From Arcobacter siniprincipis (GTDB lineage: Bacteria; Campylobacterota; Campylobacteria; Campylobacterales; Arcobacteraceae), in contig NZ_CP182343.1 in NCBI RefSeq assembly GCF_048571125.1, positions 2,170,001 to 2,234,000 on the forward strand: a stretch of 64,000 nucleotides of DNA. The letters are read 5' to 3'. Positions 42,685 through 50,415 of the stretch are shown one piece after another. The notes under the pieces were generated by a model. It was not told where the DNA came from. It did not search any database and saw only the letters and a list, made by a program, of their open reading frames with translations. The translations under genes were made by a program, and so were the position numbers. How positions within the stretch are numbered: the stretch's first letter is position 1; the number at the start of each line of letters is the position of its first letter.

Positions 42685-42706
42685 ACACTTTATTTATATA
42701 CTTTCA
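42685..42706 (+). promoter_or_regulatory. Promoter-proximal element shared with the paralogous small gene (copy 1)
   Basis: The segment beginning ACACTTTATTTATATACTT lies 46 bases before the start of the small secreted protein and is repeated almost exactly before its paralogue at 45570. It contains a TATATA-like -10 region. TTACACTT just upstream (42672-42679) resembles its own start, giving a direct repeat of the kind bound by OmpR-type regulators. Confidence 0.55.
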
Positions 42707-42730
42707 CATCTTTAAAAAAAGGAGTGAAAT

Positions 42731-42967
42731 ATGAAGTTAGGTAAACAAATAGCAATTTTTGCAATATTAGGGGCAACGGGATTATTCGCTGCTGGAATTA
42801 ATGATGTAAATGTATTAGTAGATAAAATCAATACAGCTACTAATTTAAATGAAAGAAGCCAACTATTGAAGAAACTTGATGCAAGGCTTTCATCAATGGG
42901 GCAAGAAGACCTTATTACCGCTCAGCAAATTATTAATACTAAACTAAAAATATCGAAAGTTCTTTAA
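42731..42967 (+). CDS. Small secreted helical protein, paralogue 1
   Basis: A 78-residue protein with a signal peptide (residues 1-20, ILGATGLFA) and a mature helical part of about 58 residues: NDVNVLVDKINTATN, RSQLLKKLDARLSSM, AQQIINTKLKISK. The same pattern (V-N-x-L-V-x-K-I-N, then R-x-x-L-L-K-x-L-D, then A-Q-x-I-x-N-x-K-L-K) occurs in the gene at 45618 and, more loosely, in that at 44677. I know no described family. GGAG precedes the ATG. The gene is monocistronic with a strong terminator and lies beside a two-component operon that may control it. Confidence 0.75.
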   Translation: MKLGKQIAIFAILGATGLFAAGINDVNVLVDKINTATNLNERSQLLKKLDARLSSMGQEDLITAQQIINTKLKISKVL

Positions 42968-42969
42968 GT

Positions 42970-43010
42970 AGTAAAAATCATCTTTGAGTTTTTCAAAGAT
43001 GATTTTTACT
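42970..43010. terminator. Strong bidirectional terminator
   Basis: AGTAAAAATCATCTTTGA and its exact complement form an 18-bp stem with a 5-base loop, starting 2 bases after the small gene's stop and ending 5 bases before the end of the convergent kinase gene. A- and T-runs are built into the arms for both directions. Confidence 0.85.
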
Positions 43011-43014
43011 CAAC

Positions 43015-44049
43015 CTATTTAAAAGTAAGTTCTATCTTTGTACCCTTATCAATCACACTAGTTATATTTATATTTATATCCAAAATATCACAAAGTTGTT
43101 TTACAATACTCATACCAATACCAAGTCCTGTCTCATTCTCTTTATAATACCTTTGAAATACTTTTTTAACATCTTTTATGCCTATTCCTGTATCTTCTAT
43201 TATAAGTTTTCGATTTTTTGTACTTATATTTACTTCACCATTTTTTTTATTATATTTACAAGCATTTGTTAATAAATTATCAATAATACGATCAAGGGCA
43301 TTTTTATTGCTTTTTATTATTAGATTTTCCATATTTTTGTTAAATTTTATTTTGGGATATAACTTATGCAAAATCTCGATTTTAGCATTTACAAGCTCTT
43401 CTAATGATACATCTTCACTTTTTGCCATTTCATTTGGAGTTATTAGTTCTAGATTTTTATACAAAGAAGAGATACTTTTAGCACTAAGTTCTATTCTCTC
43501 AATCTCTTCAAAATCCCCTCTTCTTCTTAATAACTTAGAATTTAACAAAATAGAAGTTGCAGGAGTATTTAAATCATGGATTAAGTCTTTTAAAAAATCT
43601 TCCAAAAGACGCAAAGCTTCTTTCATGGGTCTTAGTGAATACATAGCAAAACCAACAGATAAAAAAAGAAGAAAGAAAGAGACTACAACTGAGAATTTGA
43701 AAATCTTAATTAAAAATTCTTGATATACTTTTTCATACTTCTTTTTGTCATAAATTACTTTTAAAAGATATGGTCCAGTTGTTGGGATTTGGAAATAGGC
43801 ACAAAGTCCCTCTTCACAATGGTAGATTTTAAAAAGTTTTTTTTGTTTATCATCTTGTACAATATCTAATGAAAACTTATCACCTTTGAAATCAAAAGTA
43901 TAATCTTTCATTTGGTATAAAATATTTTGTTCTATATCTTTTATTTTATCCACTTGATACATATACAAAACAATACTAGCAAGTATTAATAAAGGTATGA
44001 AAAAAAGAGCAATCGTAGTAAGAAGTGATTTTTTCTCATAATTTTTCAA
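43015..44049 (-). CDS. Sensor histidine kinase
   Basis: A 344-residue inner-membrane kinase. Helix 1 is near residues 9-30 and helix 2 near 117-138, giving a short periplasmic sensor of about 85 residues that contains a Cys78-x4-Cys83 pair (HCEEGLC), possibly redox- or metal-active. The phosphorylated His158 is in LIHDLNTPATS. The ATPase has RIIDNLLTNACKYN, EDTGIGIKD and TGLGIGMSIVK. It overlaps the response-regulator gene by 14 bases and is the last gene of lipoprotein-small protein-regulator-kinase. The signal is unknown. Confidence 0.93.
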   Translation of the reverse strand: MKNYEKKSLLTTIALFFIPLLILASIVLYMYQVDKIKDIEQNILYQMKDYTFDFKGDKFSLDIVQDDKQKKLFKIYHCEEGLCAYFQIPTTGPYLLKVIYDKKKYEKVYQEFLIKIFKFSVVVSFFLLFLSVGFAMYSLRPMKEALRLLEDFLKDLIHDLNTPATSILLNSKLLRRRGDFEEIERIELSAKSISSLYKNLELITPNEMAKSEDVSLEELVNAKIEILHKLYPKIKFNKNMENLIIKSNKNALDRIIDNLLTNACKYNKKNGEVNISTKNRKLIIEDTGIGIKDVKKVFQRYYKENETGLGIGMSIVKQLCDILDININITSVIDKGTKIELTFK

Positions 44050-44680
44050 GTCTATATCCTATACCTTTGATATTACTTATTTCTAAATCTAAAACTTTTT
44101 TTAATTTACTAATCAAAACTCGAAGTGCTGGTTCACTTGGTCTATTCATGCAATCAAAAAATGATGACTTATCAACTGTCATACCGATATTTCGCATAAG
44201 TAAAGAGAAAATATCTTTTTCAACACTTCCAAGTGTTACTTCTGTATTATCTTTTAAAACCCTACTTTCAAGTAAATCAAAAGTAATATCTTTATATTGA
44301 ACAACAGGATTTTTTCTCTTTAAAGTAGCTTGAATACGAGCTAAAAGTTCATCTAAATCAAATGGCTTTTTAATATAATCATCACAGCCATAATCAAAGC
44401 CTTTAAGAGTTGATTTGATATCAATCTTTGCCGTGATAAAAAAAGTAGGAGTAGAGTCTTGAGCTTCTCTTAAAAGTCTTAAGGTCTCCATCCCATCAAG
44501 TAAAGGAACATTTACATCAAATAAATAAAGGTCATACTTATTATCATAGGTATATTCTAAAACCTCTTCCCCATCACTCACTAAAGTTACAGCATAGTTT
44601 TCTTGTTCTAAAATCTGTACCATAGTTTGTGCTAAGATTTCATCATCTTCAAGAAGTAAGATTTTTAGTTTTTTACTCAT
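44036..44680 (-). CDS. OmpR-family response regulator
   Basis: A 214-residue regulator. The receiver domain has the acidic pair in LLEDDE, the phosphoacceptor Asp55 in FDVNVPLLDG, Thr in FITAK and Lys105 in YIKKPFD. The C-terminal winged helix (about 130-214) includes GSVEKDIFSLLMRN, a recognition helix region EPALRVLISKLKKVL and IKGIGYRLEKL. It should bind direct repeats near its targets; the duplicated elements before the two small secreted genes are natural candidates. It overlaps the small-protein gene upstream by 4 bases. Confidence 0.94.
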   Translation of the reverse strand: MSKKLKILLLEDDEILAQTMVQILEQENYAVTLVSDGEEVLEYTYDNKYDLYLFDVNVPLLDGMETLRLLREAQDSTPTFFITAKIDIKSTLKGFDYGCDDYIKKPFDLDELLARIQATLKRKNPVVQYKDITFDLLESRVLKDNTEVTLGSVEKDIFSLLMRNIGMTVDKSSFFDCMNRPSEPALRVLISKLKKVLDLEISNIKGIGYRLEKL

Positions 44681-44934
44681 TGTTCAATTGCTTTTTCATC
44701 AAAAAATTTATTTGGCATCTTCTCTTTTGCTTTTATAATTGCATCAGATTCTTGTCTTGCTTTTATATTTTTAGTAGCCAATTCTTTTTTTAGTTTTTCT
44801 ATTAATTCTTTTTTTTCTTGAGGTGTTGAAGCTTGATTTACTTTTTCAAGTAATTTATCTACTTCTTTTGTTTGAGCAAATAAACTTGTTGTTGAAAATA
44901 AAAAAAGAATAATCAAAGATTTAAAAAGAATCAT
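44677..44934 (-). CDS. Small secreted helical protein, divergent paralogue 3
   Basis: An 85-residue protein with a signal peptide (residues 1-20, TTSLFA). The mature part is helical and charged: KEVDKLLEKVNQAST, KKELIEKLKKELAT, then a lysine-rich tail. It aligns with the two other small secreted proteins at V-x-x-L-x-x-K-(I/V)-N and at (K/R)-x-x-L-(L/I)-x-x-L-x-x-x-L, although identity is low. It overlaps the response regulator by 4 bases and the lipoprotein gene by 4, so it is made together with the two-component system and may modulate the kinase in the periplasm. Confidence 0.72.
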   Translation of the reverse strand: MILFKSLIILFLFSTTSLFAQTKEVDKLLEKVNQASTPQEKKELIEKLKKELATKNIKARQESDAIIKAKEKMPNKFFDEKAIEQ

Positions 44935-45371
44935 TTTTTATCCTTTTTATCTTCAAGTATTTTTATGCTGTTTTTTAATTTTAAAAGTGGATTAGAAGAG
45001 AACTCACTTAAGTCACAATTACTCTTTTTAGCTAATTCATAATTTGAGTTATAAGAATCATTTGCTGTATTTATATTTTTTGCAAAAACTGTAGGAGAAC
45101 TACTTTCTACTAAAAAAAGTTGTGCTTTTGCTCCAACTATATCATTTTTTGAAAAATATCCATCTTCAAACTCTTTTTCAATATAACTTGCTGCATAATT
45201 CACTACTTTTTTATATTTATTACAATACTTACTATTGATATTTTCTTTTATTTGTTTTTGCAAATCTTCATTTTTATTATTTGGAGATACTTGACTTGTA
45301 TTTTGTAAACTGCATCCAATTAAAAATATTGAAAAAGCTATTATAAAAGGTATTTGTAATAGTTTATTCAT
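44931..45371 (-). CDS. Lipoprotein of unknown function
   Basis: A 146-residue lipoprotein: lipobox FLIGC puts the lipidated cysteine at residue 20. A Ser/Asn/Gln-rich linker is followed by helices (KYKKVVNYAASYIEKEFEDG, AKAQLFLVES, NDSYNSNYELAKKSN) with two further cysteines (near residues 49 and 119). I do not recognise the family; the helix-rich build resembles small DUF4398-like lipoproteins. It is the first gene of the overlapping operon that continues into the small secreted protein, regulator and kinase, so it probably belongs to the same envelope response. Confidence 0.72.
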   Translation of the reverse strand: MNKLLQIPFIIAFSIFLIGCSLQNTSQVSPNNKNEDLQKQIKENINSKYCNKYKKVVNYAASYIEKEFEDGYFSKNDIVGAKAQLFLVESSSPTVFAKNINTANDSYNSNYELAKKSNCDLSEFSSNPLLKLKNSIKILEDKKDKK

Positions 45372-45569
45372 TTAAATTTTTCCTTTTATTGTGAAACTCT
45401 ATTTTATATAACTTAATATTATTTAGTTATATTACTAAATTACATGAGAAACTATTTTTTAATCATTATGGAATAAAACTATTCCAAAGGGATAGAATTA
45501 TAATCTAATACTCATTAAACATCAACATTTACATATAAAATAGAAGATTATAGAACTAATACATAACTT

Positions 45570-45591
45570 ACACTTTATTTATATACTTCCA
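45570..45591 (+). promoter_or_regulatory. Promoter-proximal element shared with the paralogous small gene (copy 2)
   Basis: The segment starting ACACTTTATTTATATACTT is nearly identical to 42685-42706 and lies at almost the same distance (48 against 46 bases) from its start codon. The duplication thus included the promoter, and both genes are likely under one regulator. An additional dyad GGAATA/TATTCC lies further upstream near 45470-45485. Confidence 0.55.
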
Positions 45592-45617
45592 TACATTTAA
45601 AAAATAAGGAAAGAAAA

Positions 45618-45860
45618 ATGAAATTAAATAGAAAATTAGCAGTTTTAGCGATATTAGGAATGACTGGATTATTTGCAAATGGAGTTAGCAATGTAAATAC
45701 ATTAGTAAATAAAATCAATAATACAGAAGATTCAAAAGCAAGAGGTGCCTTATTAAAAGAGCTTGATAAAGAACTTTCAAATATGGACAAAAAAGAACTT
45801 CCAGCAGCTCAAGAAATTGTTAACAATAAATTAAAATTTTCAAAAACACTTGAAAAATAA
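45618..45860 (+). CDS. Small secreted helical protein, paralogue 2
   Basis: An 80-residue protein, clearly a duplicate of the one at 42731: a signal peptide of the same length (ILGMTGLFA) and the mature helices SNVNTLVNKINNTED, RGALLKELDKELSNMD and AQEIVNNKLKFSK. Its upstream region is also duplicated. The family is unknown to me. AAGGA precedes the ATG. It diverges from the lipoprotein-regulator-kinase operon, which lies between the two copies, and ends with its own terminator. Confidence 0.75.
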   Translation: MKLNRKLAVLAILGMTGLFANGVSNVNTLVNKINNTEDSKARGALLKELDKELSNMDKKELPAAQEIVNNKLKFSKTLEK

Positions 45861-45879
45861 TGCTGAATTATTTATATAA

Positions 45880-45914
45880 AAATTACCTAGCTATTAAAAA
45901 TAGCTGGGTAATTT
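45880..45914 (+). terminator. Terminator after small secreted paralogue 2
   Basis: AAATTACCTAGCTATT pairs with AATAGCTGGGTAATTT over 16 bp with one T-G wobble and a 3-base loop, followed by ATATTTTTT. It also serves the convergent Nudix gene side. Confidence 0.85.
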
Positions 45915-45930
45915 ATATTTTTTAAAGATA

Positions 45931-46506
45931 TTAATTAGATATCTTATTTTCCATAAACCAAACAAACGAAAACATCAATCCTGGTGTTTTCGCTTTACTT
46001 TCATCATAAATAAACTCTTTATACTCATTGATAGGAAGATACATAGTCTCTATTTGTTCATCATGGATTCCTCCGCCATTATGCACTTTCATGTTATCAT
46101 TTATTTGGGCATAGTATAAGTTTTGTTTTCCTCCACTTATTCCAACATTTGTATAAAAAGAAGTGATTTTTTCTATGTTTTCTAACGGAACATCATAACC
46201 ACACTCCTCATCAATCTCTTCTTTTACAATCATTTCCAAAGATATATCTTTATCAATAATCCCAGCACAAAGTTCATAAGTACACAAGTTTGATTTATCA
46301 TTTAAATAAACAGGAGCTCTAAATTGTTTTACTAATAAAAAAGCATTTTTATCTATATTGTAAAGTAAAACAGCAACAGAATCGAAGCTTTTAACTGCTT
46401 CCCAAGTTTTATCTATTCCATTTTGATTATATGTTAACTTTACAGGATGCACAAATTTTGTATCTTCTAAAATAGATGTTTTAAAATTTTTAATTATATT
46501 ATTCAT
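45931..46506 (-). CDS. Nudix hydrolase, ADP-ribose/nucleotide-sugar pyrophosphatase type
   Basis: A 191-residue Nudix enzyme. The Nudix box is near residues 82-105 (AGIIDKDISLEMIVKEEIDEE, then CGY): the metal-binding E-E-x-x-E-E core is present with Lys in place of the usual Arg. The N-terminal strand VKLTYNQNGIDKTWEAVKS and the VKQFRAPVY segment resemble the ADP-ribose/GDP-mannose pyrophosphatase group. It probably cleaves a nucleoside-diphosphate sugar. The gene is single and convergent with the small secreted gene. Confidence 0.85.
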   Translation of the reverse strand: MNNIIKNFKTSILEDTKFVHPVKLTYNQNGIDKTWEAVKSFDSVAVLLYNIDKNAFLLVKQFRAPVYLNDKSNLCTYELCAGIIDKDISLEMIVKEEIDEECGYDVPLENIEKITSFYTNVGISGGKQNLYYAQINDNMKVHNGGGIHDEQIETMYLPINEYKEFIYDESKAKTPGLMFSFVWFMENKISN

Positions 46507-46601
46507 TTATTAGCCTTTAATCAATTATTTTATACAAAATTTATTTAAAAAAAGTAAATATATAGTAAAATAAATTGAATAATAATTTTTTAAGGCTAGA
46601 A

Positions 46602-47192
46602 ATGCAACTAAAATACATAGGACCAAAACCAATAATTTCAGAACATGGAGTAAGTTTCAAAGATGGGAAAGAAGACAAATATGTGTATATTCAAACTGCG
46701 ATAGAAATTTTAAATGCAATCAATCATGAATATGTACAAGGCATAATTTATAAATATGATGCTCAAATTACAAAACCAAGTGATGAAGAAATAGAAAATA
46801 TCATTATAGGATATAAGCCTGAGTTGAGAAAAACTATTGAAAAAGAGATTACTTCATATAAACAATACTTAAAAGAAGAGATTGAAAATAGCCCAATCTC
46901 TCACCCTTTATTAAATAAAGATGAATTAATGGCCTTGCAAAATAATTTAAAAATCATGCATGAATATAGAATACAAAGAAGTATAAATAAAATTTGTTAT
47001 ATGCATATCATAGAAATAATAGCAGACATAATAAAAGAGCACAAAATAAAAGATATAAGTTCACCTTTTAATGAAAAGTTTTGGCATGTAATGCAAACTA
47101 TTCAAGGACAACTATCAAATAAAAGAAACTATGTTGATACCCAAATAAAAGAGAATAAAAATGGTACGATAGAATTAAGTATGAAGTTTTAG
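46602..47192 (+). CDS. Conserved-looking cytoplasmic protein of unknown function
   Basis: A 196-residue protein. The start at ATG 46602 (MQLKYIGPKPIIS) follows AAGG at 46592-46595; an in-frame TTG at 46575 is less likely. The beginning QLKYIGPKPIISEHGVSF, with an amino-acid pattern typical of a conserved N-terminal strand-turn, leads into long helices (TAIEILNAINHEYVQG, RKTIEKEITSYKQYLKEE, HIIEIIADIIKEH). No catalytic motif is visible. It is convergent with a histidine-kinase gene and diverges from the Nudix gene; no function can be assigned. Confidence 0.65.
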   Translation: MQLKYIGPKPIISEHGVSFKDGKEDKYVYIQTAIEILNAINHEYVQGIIYKYDAQITKPSDEEIENIIIGYKPELRKTIEKEITSYKQYLKEEIENSPISHPLLNKDELMALQNNLKIMHEYRIQRSINKICYMHIIEIIADIIKEHKIKDISSPFNEKFWHVMQTIQGQLSNKRNYVDTQIKENKNGTIELSMKF

Positions 47193-47200
47193 GATCCTTT

Positions 47201-48373
47201 TTATTTTGCAACAGATTTAAAATCAATAAAAAATGTAGAACCTTCATTTTTCCTTGATTTTAATGAAATTTTGAGATCATACTCTTTACAAACTCCATTT
47301 ACAATATCTAATCCTATGCCAAATCCACCTTCAAAATTTTCACCTCTTTTGTATCTTTTGAAAATCTCTTCTTGATCTTTTTGTTCAATTCCTATCCCAA
47401 AATCTTGAACAGAAAAAATAGTACCTTTTAGTTTTACAGTTATTTGAGCATCTTTTTTTGAATATTTAATTGCATTTGAAATAAGATTATTTACTATTTT
47501 TTGAGTTTTTGTTTTGTCCATAAAAATATCACAAGGTTCAAGTTCTTCATTTATCCTAATACCTTTTGTAATAGCAATATCTTGAAAAAACTCAACACTT
47601 TCATTTACCAACTCAGCAAAATCAATATTAACATCTAAAAAAATATCTTGTTCATTAAAAGCACTATAATGCATGTCATTATATAATTGCGAAATTTGTT
47701 TAGCACTACTTATAATATACTTTAGCATCTTTTGGGCATTTCTTCCTTGTTTTAAAGCAGAAGTAGAAGTCATCAAAACTGCAATTGGAGTATTTAATTC
47801 ATGGGCAGAATCTTTTATAAACTTGTCCATTTGTTCAACTTTTTCTCGAACAGGTTTTAAAAGTAATTTTGCAAGTAAATATCCTATACCTCCAATAAAA
47901 CAAGTTGCCAATAGCAAAATAATACTTATATAGATTTTTAATTTTTGTGTATCACTAATTATTTGATTTGTTTCAATTACAATATATTTAATATCAATTT
48001 TTTCATCATGGTGCTCTTCAAGTTTTGCCACATGAAAAGAGTGACTTTCATTGTGAGAAGCCTCTTTATCAAAATCTATCTTACTATTTTCAAATTGAGA
48101 AAAGATTACTTTCCCATTTTTATCAAAAAGGCCATACTTTAGATTCTCATTTTTTAATGGAGTTGGAAGAAAAGGTACCTTTTCCATATAAGCATTTAAG
48201 ATATTTGCTTTTAGCATATTTGCAGCACTACTCATTTCAATTGAACATCGACGATCTACCATATCAATCTCTTTTTTATAATAAGAAAGTAATAAAATAA
48301 AAAGAATTAAAACCGTCGAGCCTATATATATAAATAAAAAACTAAATAAAGCTTTTTTTTCATTTTTGTTCAA
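47201..48373 (-). CDS. Sensor histidine kinase with a His-rich periplasmic loop
   Basis: A 390-residue kinase. Helix 1 is near residues 10-30, and helix 2 near 146-168, with a periplasmic sensor of about 115 residues between. Residues 107-122 of that sensor contain five histidines with acidic neighbours, suggesting metal binding. The phosphorylated His191 is in SAHELNTPIAV. The ATPase has KIVNNLISNAIKYSK, DFGIGIEQKD and GFGIGLDIVN. It overlaps the regulator gene by 14 bases, the same geometry as the system 4 kb away. The metal signal is an inference only. Confidence 0.93.
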   Translation of the reverse strand: MNKNEKKALFSFLFIYIGSTVLILFILLLSYYKKEIDMVDRRCSIEMSSAANMLKANILNAYMEKVPFLPTPLKNENLKYGLFDKNGKVIFSQFENSKIDFDKEASHNESHSFHVAKLEEHHDEKIDIKYIVIETNQIISDTQKLKIYISIILLLATCFIGGIGYLLAKLLLKPVREKVEQMDKFIKDSAHELNTPIAVLMTSTSALKQGRNAQKMLKYIISSAKQISQLYNDMHYSAFNEQDIFLDVNIDFAELVNESVEFFQDIAITKGIRINEELEPCDIFMDKTKTQKIVNNLISNAIKYSKKDAQITVKLKGTIFSVQDFGIGIEQKDQEEIFKRYKRGENFEGGFGIGLDIVNGVCKEYDLKISLKSRKNEGSTFFIDFKSVAK

Positions 48374-49025
48374 ATTTGTATCCTATTCCTCGTATAGTCT
48401 CTATTTTTTCTTTTCCTAAAATTTCCCTAAGATTTTTTATATAAACCCTAATAGTTGCATCGGTTGGTTGTTCATCATATTTCCAAATATTTTGTAATAA
48501 TTCCTCTGAGGATATAACTCTATTAGAGTGAGTTATAAAATATTTTAAGATTTCTTTTTCTTTTTGAGCTACTCTTATTTTTTTACCATTTGTTATAACT
48601 AAAGATTCAGAAGGTAAAAAAGAGATATTATCATCGATTTTCATTTCGTCAACTTTTCCAAGAGAAAAGTATCTACAAAGCTTATTTATTCTTTGTTCTA
48701 ACTCTTCTAAATCAAAAGGTTTTTTTATATAATCATCACTCCCAAGTTCAAAAGCAGTTTTTAAATGCTTTGTATCTTGGTATGCGGTAATGATTATAAT
48801 AGGAGTTTGACTTTTGTAGTCATTTCTAATATATTTTAAAACATCAAGACCTGACATAGTTGGAGTATTTACATCTAGTATTGCAAAGTCATAAATACTA
48901 TCAATCAATTTTTCTAAAGCATCTTCACCCTTATTGCATAAAGTTACATCATAACCTTTGTCCATTAAATAGTCATTTAAAATATCACTTAATGCTAAGT
49001 CATCCTCTAATAATAAAACCTTCAT
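48360..49025 (-). CDS. OmpR-family response regulator
   Basis: A 221-residue regulator with LLEDD, phosphoacceptor Asp51 in LDVNTPTMSG, IITAY and YIKKPFD, then a C-terminal winged helix (AQKEKEILKYFITHSNRV, DATIRVYIKNLREIL, IRGIGYKFEQK). It pairs with the overlapping kinase. It follows yajQ by 13 bases on the same strand, so yajQ and this system may share a transcript. No target site is evident in the window. Confidence 0.94.
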   Translation of the reverse strand: MKVLLLEDDLALSDILNDYLMDKGYDVTLCNKGEDALEKLIDSIYDFAILDVNTPTMSGLDVLKYIRNDYKSQTPIIIITAYQDTKHLKTAFELGSDDYIKKPFDLEELEQRINKLCRYFSLGKVDEMKIDDNISFLPSESLVITNGKKIRVAQKEKEILKYFITHSNRVISSEELLQNIWKYDEQPTDATIRVYIKNLREILGKEKIETIRGIGYKFEQK

Positions 49026-49038
49026 GATTTATCATTTT

Positions 49039-49539
49039 TTATTTGAAGTTATCAAATACAAGTGGTGATTTGAAATCCATTGATTTTAAATGCTTCATTA
49101 TAGTTTGTAAATCATCAATATTTTTTCCTGTAACTCTTATCTCATCACCTTGATTTACAGCTTTTACTTTTAATTTTAAATTTTTTATTTCCACTTGGAT
49201 TTGTTTTGCTTCATCTTGTTTGATTGAATCTACTATTGCATAAACATATTTTCTATTTCCACCTGAACTATCATCTTTTTTTGCTTCATCAAGTGAATTT
49301 ATAGAGAGCCCTCTTTTATTCATCTTTGAAATTAAAATATCATACATAGCATCAACTTTATTATCACTTGAAGATATTAAAGTGATTGTTTTAGCACCTT
49401 GGTTAAAATCAATTTCTGCTTTTAAACCTTTGAAGTCATATCTATTTTCTATTTCTTTTTGCGATTGAATAACTGCATTTTTAAGTTCTTGCATATCAAG
49501 CTTTGCTGAAATATCAAATGCGTGTTCTTTTACTGCCAT
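49039..49539 (-). CDS. yajQ: YajQ family nucleotide-binding protein
   Basis: A 166-residue protein with the two ferredoxin-like halves of YajQ: the start EHAFDISAKLDMQELKNAV, the NRYDFKG motif near 32-38, and the C-terminal DEIRVTGKNIDDLQTIM. YajQ relatives bind RNA nucleotides, GTP and, in Xanthomonas, cyclic di-GMP as a regulator partner. Length is normal. AGGAGA precedes the ATG. It heads the run yajQ-regulator-kinase. Confidence 0.95.
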   Translation of the reverse strand: MAVKEHAFDISAKLDMQELKNAVIQSQKEIENRYDFKGLKAEIDFNQGAKTITLISSSDNKVDAMYDILISKMNKRGLSINSLDEAKKDDSSGGNRKYVYAIVDSIKQDEAKQIQVEIKNLKLKVKAVNQGDEIRVTGKNIDDLQTIMKHLKSMDFKSPLVFDNFK

Positions 49540-49621
49540 ATTGTCTCCTATTTTAATAATTTATTTATATATTATATAAAAACTTTATGTAATGATTATT
49601 AAGAGATTATATTTATCTCTT

Positions 49622-50023
49622 CTATTCTTTTATTTTAAGTTCATTAAGTACTGTAAATCCAATAATTATCCATGAAATAATCATAATAGTTCCACCAAAA
49701 GGTGTAATTGCTCCAAGCCAAGAAAGTTTCAGTATAACTAACATATATAAAGAACAAGAAAAAATTAATGTTCCTAAAATAAGTAAATAACCTGAAATAA
49801 CAATTTGTTTTGAATTTGGTAAAAAATAAGTGATAAGTGCAACACCAAAAAGTCCAAGTGTGTTATAAAATTGATATTGAACACCAGTATGGTAAACTGC
49901 CATTAAGTATTCATCTGTAGTAGCTTTTAAACCATGTGCTCCAAAAGCACCAATAGCAATGCCAAGTGCCATCATAAATGAAGCAATGATTAAAAAGTTT
50001 TTTGTGTGTTTTGTAATAAACAT
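49622..50023 (-). CDS. DUF423 family small membrane protein
   Basis: A 133-residue protein with four hydrophobic helices (about 9-27, 45-65, 72-92 and 98-122). The signature is GAFGAHGLK near residues 26-34 together with YHTGVQYQFYNTLGLF, typical of DUF423 (YgdD/YwdK). No function is established. The gene is flanked by spacers and probably transcribed alone. Confidence 0.92.
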   Translation of the reverse strand: MFITKHTKNFLIIASFMMALGIAIGAFGAHGLKATTDEYLMAVYHTGVQYQFYNTLGLFGVALITYFLPNSKQIVISGYLLILGTLIFSCSLYMLVILKLSWLGAITPFGGTIMIISWIIIGFTVLNELKIKE

Positions 50024-50070
50024 AATATACTCCCAAATTTTTATTGGGAAGTATATCTAAAAAAAATTAA

Positions 50071-50340
50071 TTAACTTTTTGATTTATCTTTTGAAGCAGA
50101 GAAGCCAGCACCTTTTTTCTCTTTTTTCTTTAAGTCTAACTCTTCTATGATTTCTTTAAAATCAACGCCATCTTGGTTCATCTTAGCAAAACATGCAGCT
50201 ACAACAGCTATAGCGTTTGGAACTTCTTTTTTCTTTTTATATGCTTGTATGTTTTTTTCACTTACTTTAATAAGCGCTGTAAACTTCGGAATCGTTAATT
50301 CTGCATCCAAAAGAAGTTTTTTAAAATCTATAAAGGTCAT
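50071..50340 (-). CDS. Small conserved-looking protein with a possible helix-turn-helix
   Basis: An 89-residue protein. The N-terminal half (FKKLLLDAELTIPKFTALIK, then VSEKNIQAYKKKKEVPNAIA) resembles an XRE-like helix-turn-helix, where a helix, a turn after a Val-Ser and a recognition helix are followed by a packing helix with VVAACFAKM. The tail is Lys/Ser-rich and disordered. I cannot name the family. AGGAGA precedes the ATG. The upstream 75 bases are nearly pure A/T. Confidence 0.65.
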   Translation of the reverse strand: MTFIDFKKLLLDAELTIPKFTALIKVSEKNIQAYKKKKEVPNAIAVVAACFAKMNQDGVDFKEIIEELDLKKKEKKGAGFSASKDKSKS

Positions 50341-50415
50341 ATATTCTCCTATTTTATTAATGACGAAATTATACTAAAAATATACTAAATATACATATAT
50401 TATATACTTAATATA

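Noticed and set aside
43178..44300. Plus-strand frames opposite the first kinase and regulator
   Set aside because: They are Phe/Ser/Ile-rich shadows of conserved two-component genes.
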